A stretch of 64,000 nt of DNA from Gordius sp. MW1 (taxonomy: Eukaryota; Nematomorpha; Gordioida; Gordea; Gordiidae): NCBI GenBank assembly GCA_964036665.1, contig OZ038528.1, positions 9,120,501 through 9,184,500 on the forward strand. Direction: 5' to 3'. Made by a program: the position numbers and the translations under genes. Below the pieces are notes generated by a model. The model was not told the origin of the DNA and made no database searches. It was given only the letters and a program-made list of their open reading frames with translations. This document shows, in pieces, positions 49,364 through 61,068 of this stretch; the first letter of the stretch is position 1, and each line of letters opens with the position of its first letter.

Positions 49364-51774
49364 ACGTGAGTGCTTAATTTTTGAAAATGGCTCTATGCGA
49401 TCATGATTTCAAAGTAATAGTTTTTAGATTCTGATAAATTTTTACTTGGGATCATAGAAACCACGTCTGAAAACGACAACTTTCATCGGATGCATACGGT
49501 TGAAAGAAAAATATGTGAAAAATTTTGAGGTAAAAATATTTATTTTTTTCGATTTTATGTGAAAGAGCATGAAAAAATATATAAAAGTAAGCCAATTTGA
49601 GAATCCTATTATCCTCGATTGACTTCCGAAAAGAGGTTTTAAGCTGCGAGAACTATCATTTTGACAAAAGACAACGATTTATTGTTGCGATTAGTTTGTT
49701 GTATCGCAACGTGAGTGTGTAATTTGTCAAAAATGCACTGTGCGATCATGATTTTAAAGTAATAGTTTTCTGATTCTGATAAATTTTTACTTTTTATCAT
49801 CGAAACCACGTCTGAAAACGACAACTTTCATCGGATGCATACGGTTGAAAGAAAAATATGTGAAAAATTTTAAGGTAAAAATATTTATTTTTTTCGATTC
49901 TATGTGAAAGAGCATGAAAAAATATAAATAAGTAAGCCAATTTGAGAATCCTATTATCCTCGATTTACTTCCGAAAAGAGGTTTTAAGCTGCGAGAACTA
50001 TCATTTTGACAAAAGACAACGTTTTATTGTTGCGATTAGTTTGTTGTATCGCAGTGAGTGCTTAATTTTTGAATATGGCTCTATGCGATCATGATTTCAA
50101 AGTAATAGTTTTCAGATTCTGATAAATTTTTACTTGGGATCATAGAAACCACGTCTGAAAACGACAACTTTCATCGGATGCATAGGGTTGAAAGAAAAAT
50201 ATGTGAAAAATTTTGAGGTAAAAATATTTATTTTTTTCGATTCTATGTGAAAGAGCATAAAAAAATATATATAAGTAAGCCAATTTGAGAATCCTATTAT
50301 CCTCTATTTACTTCCGAAAAGAGGTTTTTAGCTACTAGAACTATCATTTTGACAAAAAGCAACGTTTTATTGTTGCGATTAGTTTGTTGTATCGCAACGT
50401 GAGTGCTTAATTTTTGAAAATGGCTCTATGCGATCATGATTTCAAAGTAATAGTTTTTAGATTCTGATAAATATTTACTTGGGATCATAGAAACCACGTC
50501 TGAAAACGACAACTTTCATCGGATGCATACGGTTGAAAGAAAAATATGTGAAAAATTTTGAGGTAAAAATATTTATTTTTTTCGATTCTATGTAAAAGAG
50601 CATAAAAAAATATATAAAAGTAAGCCATTTTGAGAATCCTATTATCCTGTATTTACTTCCGAAAAGAGGTTTTAAGCTGCCAGAACTATTCATTTTGACA
50701 AAAGACAACGTTTTATTGTTGCGATTAGTTTGTTGTATCGCAACGTGAGTGCTTAATTTTTTAAAATGGCTCTATGCGATCATGATTTCAAAGTAATAGT
50801 TTTTAGATTCTGATAAATTTTTACTTGGGATCATAGAAACCACGTCTGAAAACGACAACTTTCATAGGATGAATACGGTTCAAAGAAAAATATGTGAAAA
50901 ATTTTGAGGTAAAAATATTTATTTTTTTCGATTCTATGTGAAAAGCATGAAAAAATATAAATAAGTAAGCCAATTTGAGAATCCTATTATCCTCGATTTA
51001 CTTCCGAAAAGAGGTTTTAAGCTGCGAGAACTATCATTTTGACAAAAGACAACGTTTTATTTTTGCGATTAGTTTGTTGTATCGCAACGTGAGTGTGTAA
51101 TTTTTCAAAAATGCACTGTGCGATCATGATTTCAAAGTAATAGTTTTCAGATTCTGATAAATTTTTACTTTTTATTATCGAAACCACGTCTGAAAACGAC
51201 AACTTTCATCGGATGCATACGGTTGAAAGAGAAATATGTGAAAGTTGAGGTAAAAATATTTATTTTTTTTCGATTCTATGTGAAAGAGCATGAAAAAATA
51301 TAAATAAGTAAGCCAATTTGAGAATCCTATTATCCTCGATTTACTTCCGAAAAGAGGTTTTAAGCTGCGAGAACTATCATTTTGACAAAAGACAACGTTT
51401 TATTGTTGCGATTAGTTTGTTGTATCGCAACGTGAGTGCTTAATTTTTGAAAATGGCTCTATGCGATCATGATTTCAAAGTAATAGTTTTTAGATTCTGA
51501 TAAATTTTTACTTGGGATCATAAAAACCACGTCTGAAAACGACAACTTTCATAGGATGAATACGGTTCAAAGAAAAATATATGAAAAATTTTGAGGTAAA
51601 AATATTTATTTTTTTCGATTCTATGTGAAAGAGCATGAAAAAATATATAAAAGTAAGCCAATTTGAGAATCCTATTATCCTCGATTGACTTCCGAAAAGA
51701 GGTTTTAAGCTGCGAGAACTATCATTTTGACAAAAGACAACGTTTTATTGTTGCGATTAGTTTGTTGTATCGCA
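49364..51774 (+). repeat. Mixed monomers, first gtgtgtaa class
   Basis: Monomers start at 49364, 49709, about 50053, 50397, 50743, 51087 and 51430. The start variant acgtgagtgtgtaa with aatgcactgtgcg first appears at 49709 and again at 51087; it is common from here to 61.1 kb. Another local form, cctctatttacttcc with tagctactagaac, occurs at about 49270 and 50302. At 50053 the hairpin right arm is shortened (atcgcagtgag). No single clean HOR period was found here. Confidence 0.7.
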
Positions 51775-52808
51775 ACGTGAGTGTGTAATTTTTCAAAAAT
51801 GCACTGTGCGATCATGATTTTAAAGTAATAGTTTTCTGATTCTGATAAATTTTTACTTTTTATCATCGAAACCACGTCTGAAAACGACAACTTTCATCGG
51901 ATGCATACGGTTGAAAGAAAAATATGTGAAAAATTTTGAGGTAAAAATATTTATTTTTTTCGATTCTATGTGAAAGAGCTAGAAAAAATATATATAAGTA
52001 GGCCAATTTGAGAATCCTATTATCCTCGATTTACTTCCGAAAAGAGGTTTTAAGCTGCAAGAACTATCATTTTGACAAAAGACAACGTTTTATTGTTGCG
52101 ATTAGTTTGTTGTATCGCAACGTGAGTGTGTAATTTTTCAAAAATGCACTGTGCGATCATGATTTCAAAGTAATAGTTTTCTGATTCTGATAAATTTTTC
52201 CTTTTTATCATCGAAACCACGTCTGAAAACGACAACTTTCATCGGATGCATACGGTTGAAAGAAAAATATGTGAAAAATTTTGAGGTAAAATATTTATTT
52301 TTTTCGATTCTATGTGAAAGAGCTAGAAAAAATATATATAAGTAGGCCAATTTGAGAATCCTATTATCCTCGATTTACTTCCGAAAAGAGGTTTTAAGCT
52401 GCGAGAACTATCATTTTGACAAAAGACAACGTTTTATTGTTGCGATTAGTTTGTTGTATCGCAACGTGAGTGTGTAATTTTTCAAAAATGCACTGTGCGA
52501 TCATGATTTCAAAGTAATAGTTTTCTGATTCTGATAAATTTTTCCTTTTTATCATCGAAACCACGTCTGAAAACGACAACTTTCATCGGATGCATACGGT
52601 TGAAAGAAAAATATGTGAAAAATTTTGAGGTAAAAATATTTATTTTTTTCGATTCTATGTGAAAGAGCTAGAAAAAATATATATAAGTAAGCCAATTTGA
52701 GAATCCTATTATCCTCGATTTACTTCCGAAAAGAGGTTTTTAGCTGCGAGAACTATCATTTTGACAAAAGACAACGTTTTATTGTTGCGATTAGTTTGTT
52801 GTATCGCA
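51775..52808 (+). repeat. Three near-identical monomers in direct tandem
   Basis: Monomers start at 51775, 52120 and 52464 (345, 344 and 345 bp). All are of the acgtgagtgtgtaa class and share gagctagaaaaaatatat; the first two also share agtaggcc. Elsewhere in this region adjacent monomers are of different classes, so three like copies in a row indicate monomer-level duplication rather than HOR-level duplication. The second copy lacks one A in the taaaatattt stretch near 52288. Confidence 0.78.
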
Positions 52809-54172
52809 ACGTGAGTGCTTAATTTTTGAAAATGGCTCTATGCGATCATGATTTCAAAGTAATAGTTTTTAGATTCTGATAAATTTTTACTTGGGATCAT
52901 AGAAACCAAGTCTGAAAACGACAACTTTCATCGGATGCATACGGTTGAAAGAAAAATATGTGAAAAATTTTGAGGTAAAAATATTTATTTTTTTCGATTC
53001 TATGTAAAAGAGCATAAATAATATATAAAAGGAAGCCAATTTGAGAATCCTATTATCCTCTATTTACTTCCGAAAAGAGGTTTTTAGCTACTAGAACTAT
53101 CATTTTGACAAAAGGCAACGTTTTATTGTTGCGATTAGTTTGTTGTATCGCAACGTGAGTGCTTAATTTTTGAAAATGGCTCTATGCGATCATGATTTCA
53201 AAGTAATAGTTTTTAGATTCTGATAAATATTTACTTGGGATCATAGAAACCACGTCTGAAAACGACAACTTTCATCGGATGCATACGGTTGAAAGAAAAA
53301 TATGTGAAAAATTTTGAGGTAAAAATATTTATTTTTTTCGATTCTATGTAAAAGAGCATAAAAAATATATAAAAGGAAGCCATTTTGAGAATCCTATTAT
53401 CCTCTATTTACTTCCGAAAAGAGGTTTTAAGCTGCCAGAACTATTCATTTTGACAAAAGACAACGTTTTATTGTTGCGATTAGTTTGTTGTATCGCAACG
53501 TGAGTGCTTAATTTTTGAAAATGGCTCTATGCGATCATGATTTCAAAGTAACAGTTTTTAGATTCTGATAAATTTTTACTTGGGATCATAGAAACCAAGT
53601 CTGAAAACGACAACTTTCATCGGATGCATACGGTTGAAAGAAAAATATGGTAAAAATATTTATTTTTTTCGATTCTATGTGAAAGAGCATGAAAAAATAT
53701 ATAAAAGTAAGAAAATTTGAGAATCCTATTATCCTCGATTTACTTCCGAACCTAGGTTTTTAGCTGCGAGAACTATCATTTTGACAAAAGTTAACGTTTT
53801 ATTGTTGCGATTAGTTTGTTGCATCGCAACGTGAGTGTGTAATTTTTCAAAAATGCACTATGCGATCATGATTTTAAAGTAATAGTTTTCTGATTCTGAT
53901 AAATTTTTACTTTTTATCATCGAAACCACGTCTGAAAACGACAACTTTCATCGGATGCATACGGTTGAAAGAAAAACATGTGAAAAATTTTGAGGTAAAA
54001 ATATTTTTTTTTTCGATTCTATGTGAAAGAGCATGAAAAAATATATATAAGTAAGCCAATTTGAGAATCCTATTATCCTCTATTTACTTCCGAAAAGAGG
54101 TTTTTAGCTACTAGAACTATCATTTTGACAAAAGGCAACGTTTTATTGTTGCGATTAGTTTGTTGTATCGCA
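52809..54172 (+). repeat. Degenerate forerunner of the X-type 4-monomer HOR
   Basis: Monomers start at 52809, 53153, 53498 and 53829. The last two resemble the third and fourth monomers of the X unit below, with aaccaagtctg, gtaagaaaattt, aaagttaacg, gcatcgcaac, aaaaacatgtg and tagctactagaac. The monomer at 53498 has a 15-bp deletion near 53650 (aaatatggtaaaa) and is 331 bp. It reads ccgaacctaggt where X copies read ccgaaccgag. Confidence 0.7.
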
Positions 54173-55551
54173 ACGTGAGTGCTTAATTTTTGAAAATGGC
54201 TCTATGCGATCATGATTTCAAAGTAATAGTTTTTAGATTCTGATAAATTTTTACTTGGGATCATAGAAACCACGTCTGAAAACGACAACTTTCATAGGAT
54301 GAATACGGTTCAAAGAAAAATATGTGAAAAATTTTGAGGTAAAAATATTTATTTTTTTCGATTCTATGTGAAAGAGCATGAAAAAATATATAAAAGTAAG
54401 CCAATTTGAGAATCCTATTATCCTCGATTGACTTCCGAAAAGAGGTTTTAAGCTGCGAGAACTATCATTTTGACAAAAGACAACGTTTTATTGTTGCGAT
54501 TAGTTTGTTGTATCGCAACGTGAGTGTGTAATTTTTCAAAAATGCACTGTGCGATCATGATTTTAAAGTAATAGTTTTCTGATTCTGATAAATTTTTACT
54601 TTTTATCATCGAAACCACGTTTGAAAACGACAACTTTCATCGGATGCATACGGTTGAAAGAAAAATATGTGAAAAATTTTGAGGTAAAAATATTTATTTT
54701 TTTCGATTCTATGTGAAAGAGCTAGAAAAAATATATATAAGTAAGCCAATTTGAGAATCCTATTATCCTCGATTTACTTCCGAAAAGAGGTTTTTAGCTG
54801 CGAGAACTATCATTTTGACAAAAGACAACGTTTTATTGTTGCGATTAGTTTGTTGTATCGCAACGTGAGTGCTTAATTTTTGAAAATGGCTCTATGCGAT
54901 CATGATTTCAAAGTAATAGTTTTTAGATTCTGATAAATTTTTACTTGGGATCATAGAAACCAAGTCTGAAAACGACAACTTTCATCGGATGCATACGGTT
55001 GAAAGAAAAATATGTGAAAAATTTTGAGGTAAAAATATTTATTTTTTTCGATTCTATGTGAAAGAGCATGAAAAAATATATAAAAGTAAGAAAATTTGAG
55101 AATCCTATTATCCTCGATTTACTTCCGAACCGAGGTTTTTAGCTGCGAGAACTATCATTTTGACAAAAGTTAACGTTTTATTGTTGCGATTAGTTTGTTG
55201 CATCGCAACGTGAGTGTGTAATTTTTCAAAAATGCACTATGCGATCATGATTTTAAAGTAATAGTTTTCTGATTCTGATAAATTTTTACTTTTTATCATC
55301 GAAACCACGTCTGAAAACGACAACTTTCATCGGATGCATACGGTTAAAAGAAAAACATGTGAAAAATTTTGAGGTAAAAATATTTTTTTTTTCGATTCTA
55401 TGTGAAAGAGCATGAAAAAATATATATAAGTAAGCCAATTTGAGAATCCTATTATCCTCTATTTACTTCCGAAAAGAGGTTTTTAGCTACTAGAACTATC
55501 ATTTTGACAAAAGGCAACGTTTTATTGTTGCGATTAGTTTGTTGTATCGCA
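54173..55551 (+). repeat. 4-monomer HOR, X type, copy 1 (1,379 bp)
   Basis: Monomers start at 54173, 54518, 54863 and 55208. They are: cataggatgaatacgg type; acgtgagtgtgtaa type with cacgtttg and gagctagaaaa; aaccaagtctg type with gtaagaaaattt and ccgaaccgagg; and acgtgagtgtgtaa type with ggttaaaag, aaaaacatgtg, cctctattt and tagctactagaac. The whole unit returns at 58312 with an offset of 4,139 bp. Confidence 0.88.
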
Positions 55552-56931
55552 ACGTGAGTGCTTAATTTTTGAAAATGGCTCTATGCGATCATGATTTCAA
55601 AGTAATAGTTTTTAGATTCTGATAAATTTTTACTTGGGATCATAGAAACCACGTCTGAAAACGACAACTTTCATAGGATGAATACGGTTCAAAGAAAAAT
55701 ATGTGAAAAATTTTGAGGTAAAAATATTTATTTTTTTCGATTCTATGTGAAAGAGCATGAAAAAATATATAAAAGTAAGCCAATTTGAGAATCCTATTAT
55801 CCTCGATTGACTTCCGAAAAGAGGTTTTAAGCTGCGAGAACTATCATTTTGACAAAAGACAACGTTTTATTGTTGCGATTAGTTTGTTGTATCGCAACGT
55901 GAGTGTGTAATTTTTCAAAAATGCACTGTGCGATCATGATTTTAAAGTAATAGTTTTCTGATTCTGATAAATTTTTACTTTTTATCATCGAAACCACGTC
56001 TGAAAACGACAACTTTCATCGGATGCATACGGTTGAAAGAAAAATATGTGAAAAATTTTGAGGTAAAAATATTTATTTTTTTCGATTCTATGTGAAAGAG
56101 CATGAAAAAATATATATAAGTAAGCCAATTTGAGAATCCTATTATCCTCGATTTACTTCCGAAAAGAGGTTTTAAGCTGCGAGAACTATCATTTTGACAA
56201 AAGACAACGTTTTAATGTTGCGATTAGTTTGTTGTATCGCAACGTGAGTGCTTAATTTTTGAAAATAGCTCTATGCGATCATGATTTCAAAGTAATAATT
56301 TTTAGATTCTGATAAATTTTTACTTGGGATCATAGAAACCACGTCTAAAACGACAACTTTCATAGGATGAATACGGTTCAAAGAAAAATATGTGAAAAAT
56401 TTTGAGGTAAAAATATTTATTTTTTTCGATTCTATGTGAAAGAGCATGAAAAAAATATATAAAAGTAAGCCAATTTGAGAATCCTATTATCCTCGATTGA
56501 CTTCCGAAAAGAGGTTTTAAGCTGCGAGAACTATCATTTTGACAAAAGACAACGTTTTATTGTTGCGATTAGTTTGTTGTATCGCAACGTGAGTGCTTAA
56601 TTTTTGAAAATGGCTCTATGCGATCATGATTTCAAAGTAATAGTTTTCAGATTCTGATAAATTTTTACTTTTTATCATCAAAACCACGTCTGAAAACGAC
56701 AACTTTCATCGGATGCATACGGTTGAAAGAAAAATATGTGAAAAATTTTGAGGTAAAAATATTTATTTTTTTCGATTTTATGTGAAAGAGCATGAAAAAA
56801 TATATATAAGTAAGCCAATTTGAGAATCCTATTATCCTCGATTTACTTCCGAAAAGAGGTTTTTAGCTGCGAGAACTATCATTTTGACAAAAGACAACGT
56901 TTTATTGTTGCGATTAGTTTGTTGTATCGCA
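55552..56931 (+). repeat. 4-monomer HOR, Y type, copy 1 (1,380 bp)
   Basis: Monomers start at 55552, 55897, 56242 and 56587. The first two are nearly those of X. The last two are different: one has ttttaatgttg just before it, then gaaaatagctc, gtaataattt and the short cgtctaaaacgac; the other has ttttcagattc with ctttttatcatcaaaacc and cgattttatg. The next unit is an exact copy by eye. Confidence 0.92.
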
Positions 56932-58311
56932 ACGTGAGTGCTTAATTTTTGAAAATGGCTCTATGCGATCATGATTTCAAAGTAATAGTTTTTAGATTCT
57001 GATAAATTTTTACTTGGGATCATAGAAACCACGTCTGAAAACGACAACTTTCATAGGATGAATACGGTTCAAAGAAAAATATGTGAAAAATTTTGAGGTA
57101 AAAATATTTATTTTTTTCGATTCTATGTGAAAGAGCATGAAAAAATATATAAAAGTAAGCCAATTTGAGAATCCTATTATCCTCGATTGACTTCCGAAAA
57201 GAGGTTTTAAGCTGCGAGAACTATCATTTTGACAAAAGACAACGTTTTATTGTTGCGATTAGTTTGTTGTATCGCAACGTGAGTGTGTAATTTTTCAAAA
57301 ATGCACTGTGCGATCATGATTTTAAAGTAATAGTTTTCTGATTCTGATAAATTTTTACTTTTTATCATCGAAACCACGTCTGAAAACGACAACTTTCATC
57401 GGATGCATACGGTTGAAAGAAAAATATGTGAAAAATTTTGAGGTAAAAATATTTATTTTTTTCGATTCTATGTGAAAGAGCATGAAAAAATATATATAAG
57501 TAAGCCAATTTGAGAATCCTATTATCCTCGATTTACTTCCGAAAAGAGGTTTTAAGCTGCGAGAACTATCATTTTGACAAAAGACAACGTTTTAATGTTG
57601 CGATTAGTTTGTTGTATCGCAACGTGAGTGCTTAATTTTTGAAAATAGCTCTATGCGATCATGATTTCAAAGTAATAATTTTTAGATTCTGATAAATTTT
57701 TACTTGGGATCATAGAAACCACGTCTAAAACGACAACTTTCATAGGATGAATACGGTTCAAAGAAAAATATGTGAAAAATTTTGAGGTAAAAATATTTAT
57801 TTTTTTCGATTCTATGTGAAAGAGCATGAAAAAAATATATAAAAGTAAGCCAATTTGAGAATCCTATTATCCTCGATTGACTTCCGAAAAGAGGTTTTAA
57901 GCTGCGAGAACTATCATTTTGACAAAAGACAACGTTTTATTGTTGCGATTAGTTTGTTGTATCGCAACGTGAGTGCTTAATTTTTGAAAATGGCTCTATG
58001 CGATCATGATTTCAAAGTAATAGTTTTCAGATTCTGATAAATTTTTACTTTTTATCATCAAAACCACGTCTGAAAACGACAACTTTCATCGGATGCATAC
58101 GGTTGAAAGAAAAATATGTGAAAAATTTTGAGGTAAAAATATTTATTTTTTTCGATTTTATGTGAAAGAGCATGAAAAAATATATATAAGTAAGCCAATT
58201 TGAGAATCCTATTATCCTCGATTTACTTCCGAAAAGAGGTTTTTAGCTGCGAGAACTATCATTTTGACAAAAGACAACGTTTTATTGTTGCGATTAGTTT
58301 GTTGTATCGCA
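56932..58311 (+). repeat. 4-monomer HOR, Y type, copy 2 (1,380 bp)
   Basis: Monomers start at 56932, 57277, 57622 and 57967. Positions 55515-57379 and 56895-58759 read identically in a line-by-line check, 1,865 bp at offset 1,380. The match begins after a single difference (aaggcaac against aagacaac) and ends at cacgtctg against cacgtttg, where the following unit is X type. Confidence 0.92.
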
Positions 58312-58656
58312 ACGTGAGTGCTTAATTTTTGAAAATGGCTCTATGCGATCATGATTTCAAAGTAATAGTTTTTAGATTCTGATAAATTTTTACTTGGGAT
58401 CATAGAAACCACGTCTGAAAACGACAACTTTCATAGGATGAATACGGTTCAAAGAAAAATATGTGAAAAATTTTGAGGTAAAAATATTTATTTTTTTCGA
58501 TTCTATGTGAAAGAGCATGAAAAAATATATAAAAGTAAGCCAATTTGAGAATCCTATTATCCTCGATTGACTTCCGAAAAGAGGTTTTAAGCTGCGAGAA
58601 CTATCATTTTGACAAAAGACAACGTTTTATTGTTGCGATTAGTTTGTTGTATCGCA
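58312..58656 (+). repeat. Representative satellite monomer (345 bp)
   Basis: This copy serves as a map of the monomer. In order it carries the start acgtgagtgctt; a variable box (gaaaatggctc here; elsewhere caaatatgctc, caaaaatgcac, gaaaattactc, gaaaactgctc); tgcgatcatgattt with the palindrome atcatgat; the conserved gattctgataaattttta; a dimorphic box (cttgggatcatagaaacc or ctttttatcatcgaaacc); gacaactttcat; a variable box (gatgcatacggttgaaag or gatgaatacggttcaaag); near-phased A-tracts; a 7-9 T run; tatgtgaaagagcatg; tatataaaag or tatatataag; taagccaatttgagaatcc (or taagcac, taagaaa); cctcgattgac or cctcgatttac; cttccgaaaagagg; aagctgcgagaactatc; gacaaaagacaacg; and a terminal 8-bp inverted repeat. 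Its length is divisible by three, so chance open frames recur in the same frame. Confidence 0.95.
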
Positions 58657-59689
58657 ACGTGAGTGTGTAATTTTTCAAAAATGCACTGTGCGATCATGAT
58701 TTTAAAGTAATAGTTTTCTGATTCTGATAAATTTTTACTTTTTATCATCGAAACCACGTTTGAAAACGACAACTTTCATCGGATGCATACGGTTGAAAGA
58801 AAAATATGTGAAAAATTTTGAGGTAAAAATATTTATTTTTTTCGATTCTATGTGAAAGAGCTAGAAAAAATATATATAAGTAAGCCAATTTGAGAATCCT
58901 ATTATCCTCGATTTACTTCCGAAAAGAGGTTTTTAGCTGCGAGAACTATCATTTTGACAAAAGACAACGTTTTATTGTTGCGATTAGTTTGTTGTATCGC
59001 AACGTGAGTGCTTAATTTTTGAAAATGGCTCTATGCGATCATGATTTCAAAGTAATAGTTTTTAGATTCTGATAAATTTTTACTTGGGATCATAGAAACC
59101 AAGTCTGAAAACGACAACTTTCATCGGATGCATACGGTTGAAAGAAAAATATGTGAAAAATTTTGAGGTAAAAATATTTATTTTTTTCGATTCTATGTGA
59201 AAGAGCATGAAAAAATATATAAAAGTAAGAAAATTTGAGAATCCTATTATCCTCGATTTACTTCCGAACCGAGTTTTTAGCTGCGAAAACTATCATTTTG
59301 ACAAAAGTTAACGTTTTATTGTTGCGATTAGTTTGTTGCATCGCAACGTGAGTGTGTAATTTTTCAAAAATGCACTATGCGATCATGATTTTAAAGTAAT
59401 AGTTTTCTGATTCTGATAAATTTTTACTTTTTATCATCGAAACCACGTCTGAAAACGACAACTTTCATCGGATGCATACGGTTAAAAGAAAAACATGTGA
59501 AAAATTTTGAGGTAAAAATATTTTTTTTTTCGATTCTATGTGAAAGAGCATGAAAAAATATATATAAGTAAGCCAATTTGAGAATCCTATTATCCTCTAT
59601 TTACTTCCGAAAAGAGGTTTTTAGCTACTAGAACTATCATTTTGACAAAAGGCAACGTTTTATTGTTGCGATTAGTTTGTTGTATCGCA
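58312..59689 (+). repeat. 4-monomer HOR, X type, copy 2 (1,378 bp)
   Basis: Monomers start at 58312, 58657, 59002 and 59346. It follows copy 1 of X (54173) at 4,139 bp, equal to three 1,380-bp periods. One base is lost near 59273 (ccgaaccgagttttt) and gaaaactatc replaces gagaactatc just after. All other X marks are kept. Confidence 0.88.
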
Positions 59690-61068
59690 ACGTGAGTGCT
59701 TAATTTTTGAAAATGGCTCTATGCGATCATGATTTCAAAGTAATAGTTTTTAGATTCTGATAAATTTTTACTTGGGATCATAGAAACCACGTCTGAAAAC
59801 GACAACTTTCATAGGATGAATACGGTTCAAAGAAAAATATGTGAAAAATTTTGAGGTAAAAATATTTATTTTTTTCGATTCTATGTGAAAGAGCATGAAA
59901 AAATATATAAAAGTAAGCCAATTTGAGAATCCTATTATCCTCGATTGACTTCCGAAAAGAGGTTTTAAGCTGCGAGAACTATCATTTTGACAAAAGACAA
60001 CGTTTTATTGTTGCGATTAGTTTGTTGTATCGCAACGTGAGTGTGTAATTTTTCAAAAATGCACTGTGCGATCATGATTTTAAAGTAATAGTTTTCTGAT
60101 TCTGATAAATTTTTACTTTTTATCATCGAAACCACGTCTGAAAACGACAACTTTCATCGGATGCATGCGGTTGAAAGAAAAATATGTGAAAAATTTTGAG
60201 GTAAAAATATTTATTTTTTTCGATTCTATGTGAAAGAGCATGAAAAAATATATATAAGTAAGCCAATTTGAGAATCCTATTATCCTCGATTTACTTCCGA
60301 AAAGAGGTTTTAAGCTGCGAGAACTATCATTTTGACAAAAGACAACGTTTTAATGTTGCGATTAGTTTGTTGTATCGCAACGTGAGTGCTTAATTTTTGA
60401 AAATAGCTCTATGCGATCATGATTTCAAAGTAATAATTTTTAGATTCTGATAAATTTTTACTTGGGATCATAGAAACCACGTCTAAAACGACAACTTTCA
60501 TAGGATGAATACGGTTCAAAGAAAAATATGTGAAAAATTTTGAGGTAAAAATATTTATTTTTTTCGATTCTATGTGAAAGAGCATGAAAAAAATATATAA
60601 ATTAAGCCAATTTGAGAATCCTATTATCCTCGATTGACTTCCGAAAAGAGGTTTTAAGCTGCGAGAACTATCATTTTGACAAAAGACAACGTTTTATTGT
60701 TGCGATTAGTTTGTTGTATCGCAACGTGAGTGCTTAATTTTTGAAAATGGCTCTATGCGATCATGATTTCAAAGTAATAGTTTTCAGATTCTGATAAATT
60801 TTTACTTTTTATCATCAAAACCACGTCTGAAAACGACAACTTTCATCGGATGCATACGGTTGAAAGAAAAATATGTGAAAAATTTTGAGGTAAAAATATT
60901 TATTTTTTTCGATTTTATGTGAAAGAGCATGAAAAAATATATATAAGTAAGCCAATTTGAGAATCCTATTATCCTCGATTTACTTCCGAAAAGAGGTTTT
61001 TAGCTGCGAGAACTATCATTTTGACAAAAGACAACGTTTTATTGTTGCGATTAGTTTGTTGTATCGCA
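59690..61068 (+). repeat. 4-monomer HOR, Y type, copy 3 (1,379 bp)
   Basis: Monomers start at 59690, 60035, 60380 and 60724. It matches the Y copies apart from small changes: gcatgcgg near 60163 instead of gcatacgg, and aaatatataaattaagcc near 60594 instead of the aaaagtaagcc form. This makes the order X-Y-Y-X-Y across 54173-61068. Confidence 0.87.

Noticed and set aside
50475-50708. Recurring minus-strand open frame of about 77 codons (also at 26101, 28519, 35051, 36778, 45328 and others)
   Set aside because: It is the complement of the satellite itself, broken by stops or frameshifts in most monomers. It recurs because the DNA recurs and 345 is divisible by three. No start context, domain or codon bias supports a gene.
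55680-55695. Pol III box-B-like ggttcaaag in gatgaatacggttcaaag monomers
   Set aside because: It lacks the final C of the box B core and no box A was found at a suitable distance upstream. No tRNA-like fold was seen.
55827-56012. Repeated 61-codon minus-strand frame once per 1,380-bp unit
   Set aside because: Its conservation equals that of the surrounding non-coding repeat, with no sign of synonymous preference. It is a by-product of the HOR.
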